Translations under genes and position numbers: made by a program
Shown: positions 1-4,281 of the stretch, one piece after another
Position numbering within the stretch: position 1 is the first letter of the stretch
How the letters are laid out: every line of letters starts with the position of its first letter
Assembly: GCA_044228875.1 (NCBI GenBank)
Contig: JBGAUA010000209.1
Coordinates: forward strand, 1 to 5,404
Source: Epilinea sp044228875
Lineage (GTDB): Bacteria; Chloroflexota; Anaerolineae; Epilineales; Epilineaceae
DNA: 5,404 nt
Reading direction: 5' to 3'
Notes under the pieces: model-generated
Told to the model about the DNA's origin: nothing
Databases searched by the model: none
What the model saw: only the letters and a program-made list of their open reading frames with translations

Positions 1-201
1 AACCGCCTGGCTTTCGAGGCGGAGGAGCTGACCGAGCTGAAGGTGACGATGGACGGCGTGGCGGGCACGTCGCCTACCATCTACGTCGGCGCCGAGCAAG
101 GCGGCAGCGAGATCGGCGGCGTGGTCATCCGGCCACCGTCGAGCTGGCCCGTGTTGCTGCCGGCGGTGCTGAGTGGCGCGCGGCTCTCGGTCACGGACTG
201 A
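1..201 (+). CDS. 3' end of an unrecognised protein (last 66 residues)
   Basis: The first reading frame is open from the window edge to a TGA at 199-201 and encodes 66 residues. It begins NRLAFEAEELTELKV and ends GARLSVTD. The start lies outside the window; an in-frame ATG at 49-51 has no convincing ribosome site and is probably an internal methionine. Codon third positions are mostly G or C, as in the neighbouring genes, which supports real coding. The segment has an acidic helical-looking start (AEELTEL), a Gly-rich middle (VGAEQGGSEIGGV) and a Pro-rich stretch (RPPSSWP). There is no transmembrane segment or motif I can assign to a family. It is convergent with the metallopeptidase gene on the other strand and is followed 28 bases later by a strong hairpin. 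Function unknown. Confidence 0.7.
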   Translation, partial: NRLAFEAEELTELKVTMDGVAGTSPTIYVGAEQGGSEIGGVVIRPPSSWPVLLPAVLSGARLSVTD

Positions 202-228
202 CTGAAGTCCCGCGCAGCGTTCATCGAA

Positions 229-258
229 GGGGGTGGGGCCGCGCAAGGCCCCACCCCT
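229..258. terminator. GC-rich hairpin, likely bidirectional terminator
   Basis: An exact 11-bp inverted repeat (GGGGTGGGGCC at 230-240, GGCCCCACCCC at 247-257) encloses a 6-base loop, GCGCAA. One G:U pair at 229/258 extends it. It sits between two convergent genes (stops at 201 and 336), where a terminator serving both strands is expected. Neither side has a long T tract (TTA on the plus side, TT on the minus side), so it is not a textbook intrinsic terminator. In GC-rich genomes such stems without a full T tract are common at gene ends. Confidence 0.6.
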
Positions 259-278
259 TAGGCTGCCGTCACCTGGCG

Positions 279-327
279 GCGCCCGACATCCGGGTGGCAC
301 CCGCGGCCGGTCCCGGCTGTCGGGCGC
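279..327 (-). terminator. Second long inverted repeat downstream of the metallopeptidase gene
   Basis: GCGCCCGACA at 279-288 pairs perfectly with TGTCGGGCGC at 318-327 (10 bp). Inside lies a nested 5-bp hairpin, CGGGT at 291-295 with ACCCG at 299-303, so the RNA could fold into a branched or long stem. On the minus strand it begins nine bases after the metallopeptidase stop (336-338), a position suited to a terminator or an mRNA 3'-end stabilising structure. No T tract follows. It could also simply reflect high GC content, although a perfect 10-bp stem is longer than expected by chance here. Confidence 0.35.
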
Positions 328-335
328 GCCCGGAT

Positions 336-857
336 TCAGTCGCCGTCGGCCGCGCTGGTCGACCAGTCCACTCGACCTCCAGCATCCAGTAGCGTCAAGT
401 AAAGCCGCAGGTCGAGTTCGACCTGGTGGTACTCCGGCTCCATGTAGGTGCAGAGGCGATAGAAGGCCTTGTCATGGTCCCGCAACTTCAGGTGCGCCAG
501 CTCGTGCACGGCGATCATGCGCAGGAAGGCCTCGGGCAGGTCCTTGAACAGGCTGGCGACGCGGATCTCTCGCTTGGCCTTGAGCCGGCTCCCCTGCACC
601 CGTGAAACCGTGCTGTGCATGCCGAGCGCCTGCGACAGGACCACCAGGCGGCTGTCGAAGCCAACCTTGCTCAGGGGCCCCGCCCCGCGCAGAAACTGGT
701 CCTTCAGGTCCATCACGTAGCCGTACAGCGCGCGGTCGGTCCGGATGGCGTGCGTGCCTTGGTAGCGCTGTCGCAGCGACGTGCCGAGAAGTCCGCGGCG
801 CAGCAGGTCCCGCGCCTGGTCCTGGATGTCGGCGGGGTAGCCCCGAAGGTAGTTCAT
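336..857 (-). CDS. YgjP-like (DUF45/M48-type) zinc metallopeptidase-domain protein
   Basis: This 173-residue protein is predicted to be cytoplasmic; no signal peptide or membrane segment is visible. The zinc site is plain: HELAH at residues 118-122 supplies two His ligands and the catalytic Glu119, and His128 in the DHDKAF stretch fits the third ligand in the HExxH-x5-H spacing of the YgjP-like/DUF45 family. The preceding block (SRVQGSRLKAKREIRVASLF, residues 85-104) and the later MEPEYHQVELDLRLYL (139-154) look family-conserved, and the length is normal. The physiological substrate of this group is not settled; E. coli YgjP has been annotated as a UTP pyrophosphatase, so peptidase activity should not be assumed. 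The ATG at 857 is chosen because the protein starts MNYLRGYPAD, as I recall for relatives, though no Shine-Dalgarno is evident. It is the last gene of the minus-strand set, 69 bases after the crotonase gene, and seems functionally unrelated to it. Confidence 0.9.
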   Translation of the reverse strand: MNYLRGYPADIQDQARDLLRRGLLGTSLRQRYQGTHAIRTDRALYGYVMDLKDQFLRGAGPLSKVGFDSRLVVLSQALGMHSTVSRVQGSRLKAKREIRVASLFKDLPEAFLRMIAVHELAHLKLRDHDKAFYRLCTYMEPEYHQVELDLRLYLTLLDAGGRVDWSTSAADGD

Positions 858-900
858 GGCTGGTCGTTGATGGCCTGGCGGATCGCGCGTGGCGGCCCTG

Positions 901-936
901 CGCCGTTCGGCGACACGAGGGGCGGCTCAGCGCCCC
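901..936 (-). other. Two small hairpins at the crotonase-metallopeptidase junction
   Basis: GGGGCG at 919-924 pairs with CGCCCC at 931-936 around a 6-base loop that contains the crotonase stop codon (927-929). Immediately beyond, CGCCG at 901-905 pairs with CGGCG at 908-912. On the minus strand these lie at and just after the end of the crotonase gene and before the metallopeptidase gene. They could reduce read-through or set an mRNA processing boundary. Stems of 5-6 bp are short, and neither has a T tract, so this is tentative. Confidence 0.3.
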
Positions 937-1721
937 GTCCACCGCGGTTCCGTCTTGCCCGTGAAGGCCTCGTGGAACACCCGATGGTCCTCGGCCATCA
1001 TCAGGAGAGCCTGCGCCTCGGCCTCGCTCTCGATGGCCGCAACCAGGTCCATGTGCAGCTCGGTCTGCAGCCGCCGCTTGGTCATGCGGATGGCCTGGGA
1101 AGGGCCGGCGGCCAGGCGGTGCGCCCAGGCCAGGGCCGTTGGCAGGACGTCCTGCGGCTCGACGACGCGGTTGGCCAGGCCCCAGCGTTCGGCATCCTCG
1201 GCGCCGACCTTGTCGCCGAAGAGCAGGATTTCGGATGCCCTTCCCAGCCCCACGATCTTGGGCAGCAGGTAGGCCGCTCCCATGTCCGCGCCGGTGAGGC
1301 CCACCTTGGTGAAGAGGAAGGCGAAGCTGGCGGCGCGGCTCATCACCCGCAGGTCCGAGGCCAGGGCGATGACCGCCCCGGCGCCGGCGGCAATGCCGTT
1401 GACCGCCGCGATGATCGGCTTGTCCAGGAGCCGCATGTTGCGCACGGTGATCCCCGTCATGCGGGTGAAGTCCAGGTGGTCCTTGACGTCGGCGTCTAGG
1501 AGCGCACCGATGATCTCGTGCACGTCCCCCCCGGAGCAGAAGGCCTTGCCCCGGCCCGTGAGCACGATGACCCGGACAGAATCGTCATAACGCAGTGACT
1601 CCATCAGGTCCCGGAACTGGGCGTAAATGTTGAGCGTGATGGCGTTCAGCCGTTCGGGGCGATCGAAGGTGATGGTGGCCACCCCGTCGCCGTCCACCTG
1701 GTAGTCGAAGTCGAAACGCAT
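927..1721 (-). CDS. Crotonase-fold (enoyl-CoA hydratase/isomerase family) protein lacking the canonical Glu pair
   Basis: This 264-residue protein has the normal length of a single-domain crotonase acting on CoA thioesters. Visible family features are the N-terminal strand GVATITFDRPERLNAI (13-28), the first oxyanion-hole segment GKAFCSGGDV (58-67), the second, VNGIAAGAG (107-115), and the C-terminal segment GPSQAIRMTKRRL (206-218). By-eye alignment with rat mitochondrial hydratase puts Val117 where Glu144 should be and Phe137 where Glu164 should be, so simple hydration is doubtful. Asp146 in GLTGADMG lies near the Asp used by PaaG-type isomerases (GLxPDxGG), offset by one residue. An isomerase, ring-opening or lyase role on an acyl-CoA is therefore more likely than hydratase. 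The ATG at 1721 has a GGAGA site five bases upstream and gives a standard N terminus. A longer version from TTG at 1772 would overlap the SDR gene and add a Pro-rich non-family tail. Probably co-transcribed with the SDR and flavin reductase genes. Confidence 0.92.
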   Translation of the reverse strand: MRFDFDYQVDGDGVATITFDRPERLNAITLNIYAQFRDLMESLRYDDSVRVIVLTGRGKAFCSGGDVHEIIGALLDADVKDHLDFTRMTGITVRNMRLLDKPIIAAVNGIAAGAGAVIALASDLRVMSRAASFAFLFTKVGLTGADMGAAYLLPKIVGLGRASEILLFGDKVGAEDAERWGLANRVVEPQDVLPTALAWAHRLAAGPSQAIRMTKRRLQTELHMDLVAAIESEAEAQALLMMAEDHRVFHEAFTGKTEPRWTGR

Positions 1722-1726
1722 CGGTG

Positions 1727-1731
1727 TCTCC
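1727..1731 (-). promoter_or_regulatory. Ribosome binding site that decides the crotonase start
   Basis: On the minus strand, GGAGA ends five bases before the ATG at 1721. It lies in the 34-base gap after the SDR stop (1756-1758) and supports the ATG over the upstream in-frame TTG at 1772, which has no such site. Confidence 0.65.
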
Positions 1732-1755
1732 GTGGTGCGTGGCGGGGAGGCAGGT

Positions 1756-2559
1756 TCAACCGGTGCCGGCAATGGCCGAGGCGCCGCCGTCCACAGGGAT
1801 CACGGCGCCGTTGATGGAGGCGGCGGCTTCCGAGGCCAGGAGCAGCACCACCGCGGCAACCTCTTCCGGAGTCACCAGGCGGCGCTGGGGGCTCATGGCC
1901 GTGATCGCCTCGAGGGCCGCTTCGGCGTCTCGACCGGTGCGGCGGGTGATGTTGGCCACAGAAGCCTCGGTCATGGCCGTGGCCACGTAGCCTGGAGCCA
2001 CCATGTTGACGGTGATCCCTCGAAGCGCCCATTCGGCGGCTAGGGCGCGGGTGAGGCCGAGGAGACCGTGCTTGGCTGCGGTATAGGCGGCGATGTAGCG
2101 GTTGCCGGTGAGGCTGGCCACCGAGCCCATGTTGATCACCCGCCCCCAGCCGGCGTCGAGCATGGCCGGGGCACAGGCCTTGGTGACGCGGTAGGCGCCG
2201 GTGAGGTTGACCGCCAGCATCCGCTCCCAGAGCGCGTCGGGGTGGCCTTCGAACTTGTGGCTCTCGGCCGCTCCGGCGTTGTTGACCAGGATGAGCGGCG
2301 CGCCCAGCTCGGCGGTGACGCGGTCTATCAACTCGGCCACGGACCCGGCGTCGGCGAGGTCCACCGGAGCCGCCAGAGCGCTGACGCCGAAAGCGGCCAG
2401 ATGCTCGGCCACGGACTCGATCTCGGCAACCGAGCGCGAGGCCACGGCAACATCATGGCCGGCCTCGGCCAGGGCGATGGCTACGGCGCGGCCGATGCCG
2501 CGCCCACCGCCGGTGACCAGAGCCACCGCAGGCCGGGGCATCGCTTTGGGCTGACTCAT
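1756..2559 (-). CDS. Classical short-chain dehydrogenase/reductase (FabG-like SDR)
   Basis: This 267-residue soluble NAD(P)-dependent oxidoreductase most likely interconverts a hydroxyl and a keto group. The Rossmann glycine motif TGGGRGIG is at 16-23 and NNAG at 93-96. The catalytic tetrad is Asn118 (AVNLTG), Ser146 (NMGSVAS), Tyr159 and Lys163 (YTAAK, with the 13-residue Ser-Tyr spacing of FabG). The PG motif is at 189-190, and the C terminus ends in the usual PVDGG. Arg42 after the second beta strand (ASRS) suggests NADPH preference, but this is inference. The ATG at 2559 overlaps the upstream oxidoreductase stop as ATGA and has an AGGAG site eight bases away, so translation is probably coupled. 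Together with the downstream crotonase, a 3-hydroxyacyl-CoA dehydrogenase-type step in a CoA-linked catabolic route is plausible. FabG-like SDRs are too diverse for the substrate to be named. Confidence 0.95.
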   Translation of the reverse strand: MSQPKAMPRPAVALVTGGGRGIGRAVAIALAEAGHDVAVASRSVAEIESVAEHLAAFGVSALAAPVDLADAGSVAELIDRVTAELGAPLILVNNAGAAESHKFEGHPDALWERMLAVNLTGAYRVTKACAPAMLDAGWGRVINMGSVASLTGNRYIAAYTAAKHGLLGLTRALAAEWALRGITVNMVAPGYVATAMTEASVANITRRTGRDAEAALEAITAMSPQRRLVTPEEVAAVVLLLASEAAASINGAVIPVDGGASAIAGTG

Positions 2560-4172
2560 GAAGGCTTCTCCTCGGCGGCGGTACGGTTCAGGATGTCGGC
2601 GCGATTGCCGGAACCAGCGGCGTTCGGAGGCTCCGGCGCCAGCGCTGCATGCCAGGTCAGGTCCAGACCTGCGCTGTCGAGCGGCGCCGAACGCCGACCG
2701 CCGATGCCGTAGGCAAGCAGGCGGTAGCGGTAGCGGCTACCGGAGAGGGCGGTGCTGTCCACGTGGCGGGCGACGGATACGGTTGCCAGATGCCGGAACG
2801 GACTGTCGCCTTCGGCGCGGAAGACCTCGTAGCCATAGACCTTTGCGTCGGGTAGGTCGGCAGCCGGCCAGGACAAGGCCAGGCGGCCTCCCGGTCGCCG
2901 ATCGATGACGATCTCGGCTCCGGACGGCCAGATGGGGGCCGCCAGATCGGCGGCGCCAGGCTCCGGGGCATGCGCGGCGCCTTTCGGCCACAACACGCAG
3001 CGAACCTGTCGGAAGCTCTCGTCCAAGGCCTTGCAGACGTTGCCGTAGACGCACCAGACGATGCGGTCGCGCTCGCCGGACTGGGCCTTGCGCGGCCAGT
3101 CCGGGTCCGCCAGCAACGCGCGGGCCATGCCGATGAGGTCGGCCCTTCCGGCGGAAAGGGTCGCCTCGGCCAGTTCGGGCGTCGGGATCTTGCCGGAGGC
3201 CACCACCGGCGTCGGCAGTCCGGCCGATCGCAGGGCCGACCGCACGCCCTCAGCCAGGTAGGCGTTGGCGGCGTCCGGATAGGCCGCCGGCGGCATGGTG
3301 CGTTCGCCGCTGTAGCCGGTGTAGGGATATGGCACCTGGCCCGGGCGATGCCGGGCGTCCTCGAACTTACCGCCGGCGGACAGGGAGATGTAGTCCGCGC
3401 CAGACTGCGCCAGGCGCCGGGCGATCAGTTGAGCGTCCGGCAGGCCGTAGCCCCCCATGACGCATTCCTCGCCGTCGAACCGAAGGCCCAATGGGTAGTC
3501 GTCGCCGACGGCCGCGCGAACGGCAAGCACCACCTCCGTGGGAAGGCGCAGACGGGTTTCCAGGCTGCGGCCGCCCCATTCGTCCTGACGGCGGTTGAGC
3601 CGCGACAGGAAGCTGGACAGGGTGTACGCATGGGCCATGTGCAACTCGACCGCGTCGTAGCCGGCCTCGCGGGCTCGCACCGCAGCGGCGGCGTGGTCCT
3701 TCACGATGCCACGGATCGCCTCGTCATCCAGCATGTCGATGGTCTGCCGCCAGCCGCCGCGGGAAATCTTGAGGAAGTGGATGATCTGCAGCGCCAGTCT
3801 TCCTGGCCCGGCATCGTGCGCGCGCCGCACCAGCTCACGATGGCCGGTGATGAAGCGGTCCTCGCCCAGGCGCAGCAGGGGGCCGCTACGGGCCTGGTGC
3901 ACCGCCGTGGCTTCGACCACGATCAGGCCCGCGCCGCCGCGCGCGAAGCGTTCGTAGCGATCGATGACCGGCCCGTTGACCAGACCGTCCTCGCCGGACA
4001 GGCGCGTGACCATGGCGGTCAGTACCACCCGATTGGGCAGCCTGAGCCCCCGCAGACGCAGGGGCGAGAACAGGTGCGGGAAGCCGGGCGTCGGCGCGTC
4101 GTCGGCCGCCCCAACCGGGGCGTCGCTCGCGCGCCGCGCCGCGGCGGCGGAAGCGGCCGGTGCGGAGGGCAT
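2556..4172 (-). CDS. Old Yellow Enzyme-family flavin oxidoreductase with C-terminal FN3-like domain
   Basis: This 538-residue protein has several regions. Residues 1-31 are an Ala-rich low-complexity leader with no hydrophobic core. Residues 32-365 are an OYE/2,4-dienoyl-CoA reductase-type TIM barrel that binds FMN and reduces activated C=C bonds. Marks of the family are FSPLRLRGLRLPNRVV (35-50), Gln129 and His132, the pair His178/His181 with Tyr183 (ELHMAHAY), RRQDEWGGRSLETR (194-207), LRFDGEE (230-236), and DLIGMARALLADPDW (345-359). A cysteine segment follows with C374, C380 and C392 but Gly377 where a CxxC ligand would be expected. Instead of the FAD/NADPH half of full dienoyl-CoA reductases there is a roughly 90-residue fibronectin-III-like domain (about 417-506: LSWPAAD, GYEVFRAE, YRYRLLAYGIGG), then a polar tail. 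It is the first gene of the minus-strand unit; the ATG at 4172 has no ribosome site and starts about where transcription should begin. Electron donor and substrate are unknown. Confidence 0.93.
   Translation of the reverse strand: MPSAPAASAAAARRASDAPVGAADDAPTPGFPHLFSPLRLRGLRLPNRVVLTAMVTRLSGEDGLVNGPVIDRYERFARGGAGLIVVEATAVHQARSGPLLRLGEDRFITGHRELVRRAHDAGPGRLALQIIHFLKISRGGWRQTIDMLDDEAIRGIVKDHAAAAVRAREAGYDAVELHMAHAYTLSSFLSRLNRRQDEWGGRSLETRLRLPTEVVLAVRAAVGDDYPLGLRFDGEECVMGGYGLPDAQLIARRLAQSGADYISLSAGGKFEDARHRPGQVPYPYTGYSGERTMPPAAYPDAANAYLAEGVRSALRSAGLPTPVVASGKIPTPELAEATLSAGRADLIGMARALLADPDWPRKAQSGERDRIVWCVYGNVCKALDESFRQVRCVLWPKGAAHAPEPGAADLAAPIWPSGAEIVIDRRPGGRLALSWPAADLPDAKVYGYEVFRAEGDSPFRHLATVSVARHVDSTALSGSRYRYRLLAYGIGGRRSAPLDSAGLDLTWHAALAPEPPNAAGSGNRADILNRTAAEEKPS
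2568..2572 (-). promoter_or_regulatory. Ribosome binding site of the SDR gene, inside the upstream gene
   Basis: AGGAG on the minus strand, in the context GAGGAGAA (2566-2573), ends eight bases before the SDR ATG at 2559. It lies within the last codons of the flavin oxidoreductase gene. Combined with the four-base ATGA overlap it indicates translational coupling of the two genes. Confidence 0.75.
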
Positions 4173-4178
4173 GCGGCT

Positions 4179-4207
4179 AGCTTAGGGCAAGTCGCCGCGA
4201 GGGTCAA
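4179..4207 (-). promoter_or_regulatory. Sigma70-like promoter of the flavin reductase-SDR-crotonase unit
   Basis: On the minus strand a -35 box, TTGACC (4207-4202), is separated by exactly 17 bases from a -10 box, TAAGCT (4184-4179). This is a good match to the TTGACA-17-TATAAT consensus for such GC-rich DNA. The predicted start of transcription, six to seven bases beyond the -10 box, falls at or next to the A of the ATG at 4172, implying a leaderless or nearly leaderless transcript. No Shine-Dalgarno is present before that ATG, which agrees. Confidence 0.55.
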
Positions 4208-4215
4208 CGGCGCGC

Positions 4216-4246
4216 TTGATCGGTCCGGCCGAGCCTGTGCTACCAT
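4216..4246 (+). promoter_or_regulatory. Candidate extended -10 promoter of the PrnB/IDO-like gene
   Basis: TGC-TACCAT at 4238-4246 forms an extended -10 element. TTGATC at 4216-4221 could be the -35 box, but the spacer is 19 bases, longer than ideal; an extended -10 can tolerate a poor -35. Predicted transcription start is near 4253, giving a leader of about 29 bases that contains the ribosome site. The two -35 boxes of this and the opposite promoter are only eight bases apart, so one regulator could control both directions. Confidence 0.42.
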
Positions 4247-4269
4247 CCGCGCGGCATCGCCACCAGCCC

Positions 4270-4273
4270 GGAG
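4270..4273 (+). promoter_or_regulatory. Ribosome binding site of the PrnB/IDO-like gene
   Basis: GGAG lies eight bases before the ATG at 4282. An in-frame GTG at 4273-4275 overlaps this site and is therefore an unlikely start, so the ATG is preferred. Confidence 0.6.
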
Positions 4274-4281
4274 TGACCGTC

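Noticed and set aside
321..332. Perfect 12-base palindrome CGGGCGCGCCCG
   Set aside because: Composed only of G and C in a very GC-rich region and part of the larger inverted repeat; no independent reason to call it an operator.
336..857. Assignment of the HExxH protein as SprT or a membrane M48 (HtpX-like) protease
   Set aside because: There are no transmembrane segments as in HtpX, and the HELAH-x5-H spacing with the SRVQGxxLKAK block fits the YgjP-like/DUF45 group better.
615..1499. Long plus-strand open frame (294 codons) opposite the metallopeptidase and crotonase genes
   Set aside because: It is antisense to two clearly recognisable genes, its translation is rich in Gly, Arg, His and Gln with no family motif, and it arises from the GC-rich third positions of the real genes.
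1722..1772. Longer crotonase form starting at TTG (1772)
   Set aside because: It uses a TTG start, overlaps the SDR gene, adds a Pro-rich non-family N terminus, and the ATG at 1721 has a well-placed GGAGA.
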